Source: Oceanospirillaceae bacterium (GTDB taxonomy: Bacteria > Pseudomonadota > Gammaproteobacteria > Pseudomonadales > Balneatricaceae). Taken from it: a stretch of DNA of 17,332 nucleotides. The DNA lies in assembly GCA_023954795.1 (NCBI GenBank), contig JAGSHA010000026.1, positions 1 to 17,332 of the forward strand, given 5' to 3'. The position numbers and the translations under genes were made by a program. Below are positions 7,708 to 14,802 of this stretch, piece by piece. Within the stretch, counting starts at the first letter, position 1; the number at the start of each line of letters is the position of its first letter. Below the pieces are notes generated by a model. The model was given only the letters and a program-made list of their open reading frames with translations. It was not told the DNA's origin and searched no databases.

Positions 7708-7734
7708 CTGTGCAGCGTGTAATATATAGCACAG
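7708..7734. promoter_or_regulatory. Inverted repeat in the icd/rluE divergent region
   Basis: CTGTGC (7708-7713) and GCACAG (7729-7734) are perfect inverted arms, 21 bp centre to centre. They flank an AT-rich core (TAATATATA) that could hold -10 elements on either strand. This is an operator candidate seen only by symmetry. Confidence 0.3.
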
Positions 7735-7784
7735 CCAGAATGCGCCGTTGGCGCCTGACCTTTTCCCTTACATAAGAAGCATAG

Positions 7785-8408
7785 ATGTCTAACGTTCTTC
7801 TTTTTAACAAACCTTTCCACGTACTTTCCCAGTTCACTGACAACGAAGGTCGCGACACCCTCGCGAACTACGTTAAGGAAAAAGGCGTGTATGCCGCAGG
7901 CCGCCTTGATTATGACTCTGAAGGTTTACTTCTGCTGACTGATGATGGCAATGTCCAGCACCAGCTCGCACATCCAAAATTCAAGATGGAAAAGACCTAC
8001 TGGGTGCAGGTTGACGGTGAAATTGATGAAAACGCACTGCTGCGACTGCGCCAGGGCGTAGAACTGAAAGACGGCATGACGCGCCCCGCCAAAACCCGGC
8101 GCATGGAAGAGCCCGATATCTGGCCAAGACACCCTCCGATCAGAGAGCGTCGAAACCAACCAACCAGCTGGGTAGAGATAAAGATTACGGAGGGGCGTAA
8201 CCGGCAAGTCCGCCGCATGACCGCAGCGGTCGGATTTCCGACGCTGAGGTTAATTCGACATGCCATTGGCAACTGGACACTGAATGGAATTGAGCCGGGC
8301 ACCTATCGCAGCGAGCAAATAAACTTACCCGCACAGAAGAAAAGCACACGACCCCGTACAGGAAAGCCTACTGGAAGATCCAATCCACGCAGGCGTTCCA
8401 CGCGATAA
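7785..8408 (+). CDS. rluE: 23S rRNA pseudouridine(2457) synthase
   Basis: RluE isomerises U2457 of 23S rRNA, near the peptidyl transferase centre, to pseudouridine. The 207-residue product belongs to the RsuA/RluE branch and lacks an N-terminal S4 domain. It has LLFNKPFHVLSQFTD at 5-19, catalytic D42 in GRLDYDSEGLL, IRERRNQPTSW and EGRNRQVRRMTAAVGFPTLR. The last 25 or so residues form a Lys/Arg/Pro-rich tail beyond the E. coli protein, probably an RNA-contacting extension. AAGAAG at 7774-7779 is the likely ribosome binding site. Divergence from icd matches E. coli, where rluE also lies between icd and nudJ. Confidence 0.94.
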   Translation: MSNVLLFNKPFHVLSQFTDNEGRDTLANYVKEKGVYAAGRLDYDSEGLLLLTDDGNVQHQLAHPKFKMEKTYWVQVDGEIDENALLRLRQGVELKDGMTRPAKTRRMEEPDIWPRHPPIRERRNQPTSWVEIKITEGRNRQVRRMTAAVGFPTLRLIRHAIGNWTLNGIEPGTYRSEQINLPAQKKSTRPRTGKPTGRSNPRRRSTR

Positions 8409-8412
8409 GAAT

Positions 8413-8439
8413 CAGCGGAAGCTCACCACTCTTCCGCTG
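8413..8439. terminator. Stem-loop between convergent rluE and moaE
   Basis: CAGCGGAAG (8413-8421) and CTTCCGCTG (8431-8439) pair perfectly around a 9 nt loop containing the moaE stop codon (TGA, minus strand 8425-8423). The minus strand continues ATTCTTAT, moderately T-rich. It is probably a compact bidirectional transcript end. Confidence 0.55.
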
Positions 8440-8881
8440 CATCCATGTCTGTCTTTTTCTGCTCAACCCATTGCTCACCGTCGTCGGTGATCTCTTTTTT
8501 CCAGAATGGCGCATCGCGTTTCAGGTAATCCATTATGAAACGCGCTGCGAGAAATGCGTTGTCGCGATGAGCGCTTCCGACACCCACGAATACAATATTC
8601 GCGTTCAGCGCCAGCTCACCGACACGGTGAACGATAACAATATTGCCCAACTCCCAGCGCTCACGCGCCTGATCAGCAATCGACAACAGCGCTTTCTCTG
8701 TCATCCCCGGATAATGTTCCAGATAAAGCGCCTTGAGACGGTCATCAACAACCTCCATCTCCCTTACTATCCCGGTAAAGGTCACAATCGCACCGCTGGT
8801 CGCATCATCAGCCCGCACCTGCTCTGACAACTGGCCAATATTAAAATCGTCGGTCTGAACCTTTATATATGTACCGGACAT
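8423..8881 (-). CDS. moaE: Molybdopterin synthase catalytic subunit
   Basis: MoaE dimerises and, with thiocarboxylated MoaD, inserts the dithiolene sulfurs into precursor Z to form molybdopterin. The 152-residue product has the normal length. It shows GAIVTFTGIVRE, LEHYPGMTE at 54-62, HRVGEL at 85-90, SAHRDNAF at 103-110, and DYLKRDAPFWKKE with K121 and K128 matching the catalytic E. coli K119 and K126. AGAGGT (minus strand 8893-8888) is the ribosome binding site. No moaD, moaA or moaC is next to it, and it interrupts the rluE-nudJ order seen in E. coli, so it looks like an inserted or relocated single gene. Confidence 0.95.
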   Translation of the reverse strand: MSGTYIKVQTDDFNIGQLSEQVRADDATSGAIVTFTGIVREMEVVDDRLKALYLEHYPGMTEKALLSIADQARERWELGNIVIVHRVGELALNANIVFVGVGSAHRDNAFLAARFIMDYLKRDAPFWKKEITDDGEQWVEQKKTDMDAAEEW

Positions 8882-8945
8882 CCGTATACCTCTAATGAAT
8901 TACCTGAGCGCTGAAGGACTTATTACAGCGCATACAAGAAAAATA

Positions 8946-8961
8946 ATAACATTAATGTTAT
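8946..8961. promoter_or_regulatory. Perfect 16 bp palindrome between moaE and nudJ
   Basis: ATAACATTAATGTTAT is fully self-complementary and lies in the 115 bp divergent moaE/nudJ region. It overlaps a weak plus-strand promoter (TTACAG 8923-8928, 18 bp spacer, TAACAT 8947-8952). The position and symmetry suggest an operator for a dimeric regulator; no known consensus is recognised. Confidence 0.4.
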
Positions 8962-8996
8962 CGTTTGCGCTTTTGTAAGATGCTAAAGGAAACGCT

Positions 8997-9446
8997 ATGT
9001 GTTGGACGCCCCACGCAACTGTTGCCACTGTTGTAGAGCGTGACGGCCGTTTTCTGATGATCGAAGAGGTATCCAGCGGGCGCGTCGTTCTAAACCAGCC
9101 CGCCGGTCATCTTGAAGAAAACGAGCTGTTCGCTGAGGCAGCTCTGCGCGAGACAATGGAAGAGTCAGCCTGGAAAGTAAAATTAAAGTACGTGGTTGGG
9201 ATGTATGCTTACAAATCCCCTAACAGCAAAATCACGTATCACCGCCTTTGCTACGCCGCTGACGCAGTACAGCATTACCCGGACAGTCCTCTGGACGACG
9301 GCATCATCCGTACACTATGGATGACACGCGAAGAACTCGAAGCGAACAAAGAACGCTTGCGCAGCCCAACGGTACTGCGCTGTATTGATGATTATCTGGC
9401 GGGAAAGAACTACCCGTTAGATTTTATATTTGAACATCTGGATTAA
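8997..9446 (+). CDS. nudJ: NUDIX hydrolase, phosphatase NudJ
   Basis: NudJ-type Nudix enzymes hydrolyse nucleoside di- and triphosphates; E. coli NudJ also acts on the thiamine precursor HMP-PP. The 149-residue product aligns with NudJ from the N-terminus (PHATVATVVERDGRFLMIEE) through NQPAGHLEENE to LRSPTVL near the C-terminus. The Nudix box runs from G37 with E43, R51, E52, E55 and E56 all present. The usual Gly two residues after E56 is Ala58 (EESAW for EExGU). AAAGGA at 8985-8990 is the ribosome binding site. The nudJ-mnmA-hflD-purB order is conserved in E. coli. Substrate is inferred from family and position only. Confidence 0.9.
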   Translation: MCWTPHATVATVVERDGRFLMIEEVSSGRVVLNQPAGHLEENELFAEAALRETMEESAWKVKLKYVVGMYAYKSPNSKITYHRLCYAADAVQHYPDSPLDDGIIRTLWMTREELEANKERLRSPTVLRCIDDYLAGKNYPLDFIFEHLD

Positions 9447-9463
9447 GACAGAACGATCCCTCA

Positions 9464-10585
9464 ATGACAGACACCGCAAACACCAAAGTAATCGTCGGCA
9501 TGTCCGGCGGCGTTGATTCCTCAGTTTCCGCCCTACTTCTGATACAGCAAGGTTATCAGGTAGAAGGCCTGTTCATGAAAAACTGGGATGAAGATGACGG
9601 CACTGAATACTGTACAGCCAAAGATGATCTGGCCGATGCGCAGGCGGTATGTGATAAGTTAGGCATCCATCTGCACAAAGCAAATTTTGCCGCAGAATAC
9701 TGGGACAACGTATTCGAGCACTTCCTGGAAGAATACAAGGCTGGCCGTACGCCCAACCCCGATATCTTGTGCAACCGTGAGATCAAGTTCAAAGCATTCC
9801 TGGAATACGCAAAAGCCCTGGGTGCAGAGCTGATTGCCACTGGCCATTACACGCGCCGTGGTGAAGTTGACGACAAAGCAGCTCTACTGAAAGGCCTTGA
9901 TGCAAACAAGGATCAGAGCTACTTCCTGCATCAGGTAGGTACTGAAGAGCTGAAGCAAACCCTATTCCCTGTAGGTGAGTTAGAGAAACCGGAAGTACGC
10001 CGCTTGGCGGAAGAGCATGACCTGATCACCCACAACAAGAAGGACAGCACCGGTATCTGCTTTATCGGTGAACGTCGTTTTAAGGATTTTCTACAGCAAT
10101 ACCTACCCGCCCAGCCAGGTAAGATAGAAACACCTGATGGCGAGGTGATCGGCGATCATTCCGGACTGATGTACTACACAATTGGTCAACGCCAGGGCCT
10201 GCATATCGGCGGACTAAAAAACCACCCGGAAGCACCTTGGTTCGTTGCTGACAAGGACCTGACCCGAAATGTCCTGATCGCAGTACAAGGTAAGCAGCAC
10301 GATCTGCTCTACACTGACTGGCTAACGGCGTCTGATATTTTCTGGATCAGTGGCGAAGTACCTGAGCTGCCGATGACACTCAGAGCCAAAATCCGCTATC
10401 GCCAGGATGATCAGAGCTGTACGCTTTCTCTGAATGAAAAAGGCGAATACTATGTTTCGTTTGACGAGCCTCAACGGGCCATTACACCGGGACAGTCTGT
10501 CGTATTCTACGATGGTAATATTTGCCTCGGCGGCGGTGTTATAGAGAATATGGGAAAAAATAATCATTCGGAGGAAGTGGCCTGA
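9464..10585 (+). CDS. mnmA: tRNA-specific 2-thiouridylase MnmA
   Basis: MnmA activates U34 of tRNA-Lys, -Glu and -Gln with ATP and installs sulfur relayed through the Tus proteins, giving the s2 of mnm5s2U. The 373-residue product is full length. It has the PP-loop SGGVDSS at 14-20, catalytic C103 in PDILCNREIKF and C199 in STGICFIGERRF, and the SYFL and YTIGQRQGL signatures. The C-terminal beta-barrel domain is present. It follows nudJ by 17 bases with no strong ribosome binding site of its own, and its TGA overlaps the hflD ATG by one base. The hflD ribosome binding site lies inside its last codons. Confidence 0.98.
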   Translation: MTDTANTKVIVGMSGGVDSSVSALLLIQQGYQVEGLFMKNWDEDDGTEYCTAKDDLADAQAVCDKLGIHLHKANFAAEYWDNVFEHFLEEYKAGRTPNPDILCNREIKFKAFLEYAKALGAELIATGHYTRRGEVDDKAALLKGLDANKDQSYFLHQVGTEELKQTLFPVGELEKPEVRRLAEEHDLITHNKKDSTGICFIGERRFKDFLQQYLPAQPGKIETPDGEVIGDHSGLMYYTIGQRQGLHIGGLKNHPEAPWFVADKDLTRNVLIAVQGKQHDLLYTDWLTASDIFWISGEVPELPMTLRAKIRYRQDDQSCTLSLNEKGEYYVSFDEPQRAITPGQSVVFYDGNICLGGGVIENMGKNNHSEEVA

Positions 10586-11256
10586 TGTCGCGCAAGCACG
10601 ACGAACAAGCTATCGCTCTGGCCGGCCTTTTTCAGGCGGCTGCACTCGTAGAGCAGATTGCGACCCGTGGAATGGTCCCTCAAAACAGCCTGGAAACATC
10701 ACTGTATAGCACCTTCGTTACCAACCCCAGCTCAACGGAAGAGATTTACGGTGGCGCGCAAGAGCTGCCATTCAATCTTCAGCTGGGCCTCCGAAACTTA
10801 CAGGATCTGGTTGAAAAGAAGCGTTCGGAACACAACAAAGACATTGTCCGTTATGCTTTAAGCATGATGCATCTGGAGCGCAAACTCAGTAGCGACAAAG
10901 AGATGATGCAGTCTGTTGGCTCCCGACTAGACCAGATTCGCGAACAAGCGCGTTACTTCAGTCCGGAAAATGAAGATCCGATGCTAACGCCATCGACATT
11001 CTGCCACCCTAGTGTCATCGCCAACCTCGCAAGTCTCTATCAGGAAACCATCAGCACCTTTAGTTTCCGCATCCAGGTTGGAGGCGACCCCCGTCATCTT
11101 CAAAATGCAGAAAACGCTGCAAAAATCCGCGGTCTACTGCTTGCAGGTATCCGATCTGCCATGTTGTGGCGACAGGTCGGCGGCAAACGCTGGCATCTGT
11201 TCTTCTTTAAGTCCCGTATGCGGCCTTCATTGAAGAAGATCCAACCACACCCTTGA
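10585..11256 (+). CDS. hflD: High frequency lysogenization protein HflD homolog
   Basis: HflD is a mostly helical, membrane-associated protein; in E. coli it binds the lambda CII activator and so affects lysogeny. Its housekeeping role is unclear. The 223-residue product carries family features: the QAAALVEQIATRG segment near residue 17, the LGLRNLQDLVE stretch and RYALSMMHLERKL, and then GDPRHLQNAENAAKIRGLLLAGIRSAMLWRQ with a basic C-terminus. It starts within the mnmA stop codon (TGATG). A good GGAGG ribosome binding site is at 10570-10574. The fixed neighbours mnmA and purB support the assignment. Confidence 0.94.
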   Translation: MSRKHDEQAIALAGLFQAAALVEQIATRGMVPQNSLETSLYSTFVTNPSSTEEIYGGAQELPFNLQLGLRNLQDLVEKKRSEHNKDIVRYALSMMHLERKLSSDKEMMQSVGSRLDQIREQARYFSPENEDPMLTPSTFCHPSVIANLASLYQETISTFSFRIQVGGDPRHLQNAENAAKIRGLLLAGIRSAMLWRQVGGKRWHLFFFKSRMRPSLKKIQPHP

Positions 11257-11313
11257 GCAACCCACGAACCTGCTCCAGTTACCTGGCCCTATGAGCTGGA
11301 ACAAACGACCAAT

Positions 11314-11353
11314 GTTCTGGTAGCCCAAAAGTGCGCTTTACTGCTATCAGAAC
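11314..11353 (+). repeat. Strong stem-loop between hflD and purB
   Basis: GTTCTGGTAGC (11314-11324) pairs with GCTATCAGAAC (11343-11353) over 11 bp with one G-T wobble. Inside, AAAG (11328-11331) can pair with CTTT (11336-11339). No T-run follows. A second inverted repeat follows at 11386-11408: GAGAA, AGTC, loop TGG, GACT, bulge TA, TTCTC. Possibilities are an hflD transcript-end structure or a regulatory element upstream of the purB promoter. Confidence 0.45.
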
Positions 11354-11439
11354 CTCCCGTACATCGCGCTGATCTATTGACCTAAGAGAAAGTCTGGGAC
11401 TTATTCTCCAGCTCTCTATAGCGCGAGCGGTTTTTTCGG

Positions 11440-11445
11440 TATAAT
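11440..11445 (+). promoter_or_regulatory. purB promoter -10 element
   Basis: A perfect TATAAT sits about 42 nt before the purB start in the context CGGTATAATGCCGCC, common in gammaproteobacterial promoters. No good -35 is visible at 16-18 bp; TTGACC at 11377-11382 is too far upstream for this -10. No PurR-like palindrome is visible. Confidence 0.6.
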
Positions 11446-11486
11446 GCCGCCCTTGATTTTTACTAGTGAACGAAGAGATCTATTCC

Positions 11487-12851
11487 ATGGAGCTTTCCGC
11501 CCTTACAGCTGTATCCCCGGTTGACGGCCGCTACGGTAGCAAAACTGCTGACCTGCGCCCTGTATTCAGTGAATTTGGCCTGATCAAAGCACGCGTGACT
11601 GTTGAAGTCCGTTGGCTGCAGAAACTGGCTGCACACCCGCAGATCACCGAAGTACCAGCACTGAGCGATGAAGCTAACGCTGCGCTGAATGCTCTGGTCG
11701 ACAACTTTGGTCAAACCGAAGCTGAACGCGTTAAAGAGATCGAGCGTACAACCAACCACGACGTTAAAGCGGTTGAGTACCTGATCAAAGAGCGTATCGC
11801 AGACAATGCTGAGCTGGCGGCGATCAGCGAATTCGTTCACTTTGCATGCACATCTGAAGACATCAACAACCTGTCTCACGCACTGATGCTGAAAGAAGGC
11901 ATGGACGTTGTCCTGCCTATGATGCAACAGGTTAACGATGAGATTGCCACCCTGGGTCGCGAGCACGCAGCTGAGCCAATGCTGTCCCGTACCCACGGTC
12001 AGACTGCTTCTCCAACCACCGTTGGTAAAGAGATGGCAAACGTTTCATACCGTTTGCAACGTCAGATCAAACAGCTTCAGAACAATGAGATTCTGGGCAA
12101 AATCAACGGCGCTGTGGGTAACTACAACGCACACATCTCTGCTTACGCAGACGTTGACTGGGTTGTAAACGCACAGGAATTTGTTGAAAGCCTGGGCCTG
12201 ACCTTCAACCCATACACAACTCAGATCGAGCCACACGATTACATTGCTGAGCTGTTCGATGCAGTTTGCCGCTTCAACACAATCCTGATCGACTTTGATC
12301 GCGACGTATGGGGTTACATCTGCCAGGGTTACTTCAAGCAGAAAACCATCGCGGGCGAAGTTGGCTCCTCTACAATGCCGCATAAGGTTAACCCAATCGA
12401 CTTCGAAAACTCCGAAGGCAACCTGGGTATTGCAAACGCAATCATGCAGCACCTGGCGGCTAAACTGCCAATCTCTCGCTGGCAGCGCGACCTGACCGAC
12501 TCCACTGTTCTGCGTAACATGGGTGTAGGTTTCGGCTACAGCATGATCGCTTACCAGTCCACGCTGAAAGGTATTAGCAAGCTGCAGATCAACCCGGCTG
12601 TTCTGGATGCAGATCTGGAAGGTTCCTGGGAAGTTCTGGCGGAGCCGATCCAGACCGTAATGCGTCGCCACGGTATCGAAGAGCCGTATGAGAAGCTGAA
12701 AGCCCTGACCCGCGGCCAGACGATGAACAAAGAGACCATTCAGGCGTTTATCGATACGCTGGACATGCCTCAGGAAGCAAAAGACAGCCTGAAAGCACTG
12801 ACGCCGCAGAACTACATCGGCAACGCAATCGATCAGGCAAAAGCGATCTAA
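11487..12851 (+). CDS. purB: Adenylosuccinate lyase
   Basis: PurB catalyses two eliminations of fumarate in purine synthesis: SAICAR to AICAR and adenylosuccinate to AMP. The 454-residue product closely follows E. coli PurB from MELSALTAVSPVDGRYG to the C-terminus. Key features are TTNHDVKAVEY, FACTSEDINNLSHALML, H170 in SRTHGQT and the superfamily signature GSSTMPHKVNP with catalytic S294/S295. The frame opens earlier at a GTG (11466), but ATG 11487 matches the family and has GAAGAG at 11472-11477 as ribosome binding site. Leucine is encoded almost only by CTG, suggesting high expression. A strong terminator follows. Confidence 0.98.
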   Translation: MELSALTAVSPVDGRYGSKTADLRPVFSEFGLIKARVTVEVRWLQKLAAHPQITEVPALSDEANAALNALVDNFGQTEAERVKEIERTTNHDVKAVEYLIKERIADNAELAAISEFVHFACTSEDINNLSHALMLKEGMDVVLPMMQQVNDEIATLGREHAAEPMLSRTHGQTASPTTVGKEMANVSYRLQRQIKQLQNNEILGKINGAVGNYNAHISAYADVDWVVNAQEFVESLGLTFNPYTTQIEPHDYIAELFDAVCRFNTILIDFDRDVWGYICQGYFKQKTIAGEVGSSTMPHKVNPIDFENSEGNLGIANAIMQHLAAKLPISRWQRDLTDSTVLRNMGVGFGYSMIAYQSTLKGISKLQINPAVLDADLEGSWEVLAEPIQTVMRRHGIEEPYEKLKALTRGQTMNKETIQAFIDTLDMPQEAKDSLKALTPQNYIGNAIDQAKAI

Positions 12852-12872
12852 GCGCTTTACTGATCTAAAAAT

Positions 12873-12897
12873 AACGGGGCCTGGTGCCCCGTTTTTT
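12873..12897 (+). terminator. Intrinsic terminator after purB
   Basis: AACGGGGC (12873-12880), loop CTGGT (12881-12885) and GCCCCGTT (12886-12893) form an 8 bp stem running into six T (12892-12897). A textbook rho-independent terminator. Confidence 0.92.
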
Positions 12898-12930
12898 CTG
12901 ACTCTAATTCTGATTTAAAAGACACTACAC

Positions 12931-13773
12931 ATGGAAAAACTGACTGCATCGGACGGCACTTCAATTCGCTACATCAGTATCGGCCACGGCCGGCCACTGA
13001 TCTTCTTGCATGGCTGGACGGCCAACGCTCGCGAATGGCTCCCTTTTGCATCCGAACTGGCTGACGAGTTTCAGGTGTTTTGCTGGGATGCCCGCGGCCA
13101 CGGTGATCACCAGTACGAAGAAGACTGCGACACCCATATCAGCACCATGGCGCAAGACCTACAACAGCTCATCAATAAATATGATCTGCAGGACGTTGTA
13201 TTGGTCGGGCACTCAATGGGCGCACTGACAACCTGGGAGTATATTCGTCAGTTTGGCACCGAACGTCTGGGCGGTGTGTGTATTGTCGACCAGTCCCCCA
13301 AGCTCGTCACCGATGAAAGCTGGGAGCATGGTATTTATAGCAACTTTCCCGCTGATAAAAACCAGCAGTTAATTCAACGTCTCTCTGAAAACTTTGCAGA
13401 AGGCGTTTTAGAATTGGTCGCTTTTGGCAACAACGTGCGTTCTCGGGAGAATTTCGAACGCAACTCCCGTGGTTTCCAGCAGATGCGTGAATACTTGCAG
13501 AAATTGCCAGGACCGATGCTGACAGCGTGCTGGCAATCCCTGACTGCACAAGATTATCGCGACATTGTCTCCGCCATCAATGTGCCTGCGTTGCTGATTT
13601 ACGGCGACGAAAGTCAGTTTTATTCTCAGACACTAGCGAACTGGGTTGCGACCCAGGTCAATGACTCCGAGCTGCATATCTATGAAAATTCAGATCACTC
13701 GCCTCAGCTTTGGCATCGCGAGCGATTTGTGTATGATCTGCGCCGTTTTGTAACACGCTTGAGTGAAGCCTGA
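12931..13773 (+). CDS. Alpha/beta-fold hydrolase, substrate unknown
   Basis: The 280-residue product has the alpha/beta hydrolase fold. It has HGW at 27-29 (oxyanion region), the nucleophile elbow GHSMG with S95, and a C-terminal histidine H256 in NSDHSPQLWH. There is no signal peptide, so it is probably cytosolic. The acid is unusual: families with GxxD after strand 7 place Asp three residues after Gly, but here the sequence is YGDES (224-228), with Ser at that place; D226 or E227 may substitute. It heads a four-gene run with a TrmJ-like methyltransferase seven bases downstream. It follows the purB terminator with only about 33 bp for a promoter, none of it convincing. Esterase, lipase or haloperoxidase-like activity cannot be distinguished. 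Confidence 0.88.
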   Translation: MEKLTASDGTSIRYISIGHGRPLIFLHGWTANAREWLPFASELADEFQVFCWDARGHGDHQYEEDCDTHISTMAQDLQQLINKYDLQDVVLVGHSMGALTTWEYIRQFGTERLGGVCIVDQSPKLVTDESWEHGIYSNFPADKNQQLIQRLSENFAEGVLELVAFGNNVRSRENFERNSRGFQQMREYLQKLPGPMLTACWQSLTAQDYRDIVSAINVPALLIYGDESQFYSQTLANWVATQVNDSELHIYENSDHSPQLWHRERFVYDLRRFVTRLSEA

Positions 13774-13780
13774 TCTAAAT

Positions 13781-14503
13781 ATGATCGATAACATCCGTAT
13801 TGTACTTATCAACACCTTCCATCCCGGTAACGTGGGCGCTGCAGCGCGTGCGATGAAAAACATGGGTCTGACAGACCTCTGGTTGGTGGAACCCAACGAT
13901 TACCCGAACGAAGAAGCTGTCTCACGCGCAGCCGGCGCCAAGGATCTGCTCGACAACGCAACAATTGTCAGCACGCTCGAAGAAGCGATCAGTGACTGCC
14001 AGCTCGTCATTGGCACCAGCGCCCGTAATCGTACGTTTAATTTACCACAGCTTGATGCCCGCACCTGTGCAGCCAAAGCAACAACAGAATCACAGCAAGG
14101 CAATGTTGCCATCGTTTTTGGCCGCGAAACCATGGGGCTGCACAACAGCGAATTGCAACAGTGCAACTACCATGTGTTTATTCCATCCAACCCCGAATAC
14201 CCGGTGATGAATATCTCACAGGCGGTTCAGGTCATGTGCTACGAATTATGGATGGAATCCAATCGCGATGACACGCAGTATCCGCAGCAGGAATATCCTC
14301 TGCACAAAGAGATGGGATTATTCTATGACCACCTTGAACGGGTTCTGAAGCGCACAAAGTTCATCATTCCTCAGCATCAGGGAAAAGTACTGGAGAAGCT
14401 GCACCGATATTTTAACCGGTCACGCCCTGAGAAAACGGAATTGAATATGTTGCGTGGCATCCTGACCTCGGTCGAGGAAACACTTGATAACGAGAAGTCG
14501 TAA
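13781..14503 (+). CDS. trmJ: tRNA (cytidine/uridine-32-2'-O)-methyltransferase, TrmJ-like
   Basis: TrmJ is a SPOUT-class, SAM-dependent enzyme that methylates the ribose of nucleotide 32 in tRNA anticodon loops. The 240-residue product aligns with E. coli TrmJ throughout. It begins with NIRIVLINTFHPGNVGAAAR, then has AMKNMGLTDLWLV and VIGTSARNRT, and the knot motifs IVFGRETMGL and NPEYPVMNISQAVQV. The C-terminal helical domain ends with LNMLRGIL. Motif 3 reads VMNIS where E. coli has SLNLA. ATG 13781 matches the family start; a GTG at 13763 is in frame but overlaps the upstream gene. Bona fide trmJ usually sits by suhB or iscR, so this could be a relocated trmJ or a paralog. Confidence 0.85.
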   Translation: MIDNIRIVLINTFHPGNVGAAARAMKNMGLTDLWLVEPNDYPNEEAVSRAAGAKDLLDNATIVSTLEEAISDCQLVIGTSARNRTFNLPQLDARTCAAKATTESQQGNVAIVFGRETMGLHNSELQQCNYHVFIPSNPEYPVMNISQAVQVMCYELWMESNRDDTQYPQQEYPLHKEMGLFYDHLERVLKRTKFIIPQHQGKVLEKLHRYFNRSRPEKTELNMLRGILTSVEETLDNEKS

Positions 14504-14532
14504 CCGACTCACACAATTTTTTGGAAATCGCT

Positions 14533-14802
14533 ATGCATCAAGATCTCGCTACACTGTTAGAACAAACCGACCAGCTACGCGAACACATGGACACTCTGCG
14601 CGGAGGCATACAGGCCGCACACGATCAGTCCCGCCGTCTGGAATATGATGCAGCTGGCATTAACGAATGTATGGCCAGCATCCAGAAATGCGTGCGTCTG
14701 GCTGGCAACAACCGTATGGCAGCCCTTTCTGCGCGCGACATGCGCAAAGTCATGGGTGAGCTTGAAGAATCCGTAGAACGCCTTGCAGAGTTTATTGGCT
14801 AA
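14533..14802 (+). CDS. Small helical protein, unknown function
   Basis: I do not recognise this family. The 89-residue product starts MHQDLATLLEQTDQLREHMD and is predicted by eye to be almost all helical: there is no proline, and Leu/Ile/Met recur at 3-4 residue spacing (L5, L8, L15, M19, L22, I26). This suggests a coiled coil or helical hairpin. Two cysteines, C46 and C53, are seven residues apart on one helix face. It has no signal peptide or membrane segment. ATG 14533 is chosen over an in-frame TTG at 14521 that would have no family or ribosome binding site support. Its TAA overlaps the roxA ATG by one base, so it is translated with roxA. Coding potential is supported by tight packing and typical codon use. 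Confidence 0.8.
   Translation: MHQDLATLLEQTDQLREHMDTLRGGIQAAHDQSRRLEYDAAGINECMASIQKCVRLAGNNRMAALSARDMRKVMGELEESVERLAEFIG

Noticed and set aside
11466..11486. Upstream GTG start for purB
   Set aside because: The conserved MELSALTAVSP start at 11487 has a suitably spaced GAAGAG ribosome binding site, which would lie inside the extended frame.
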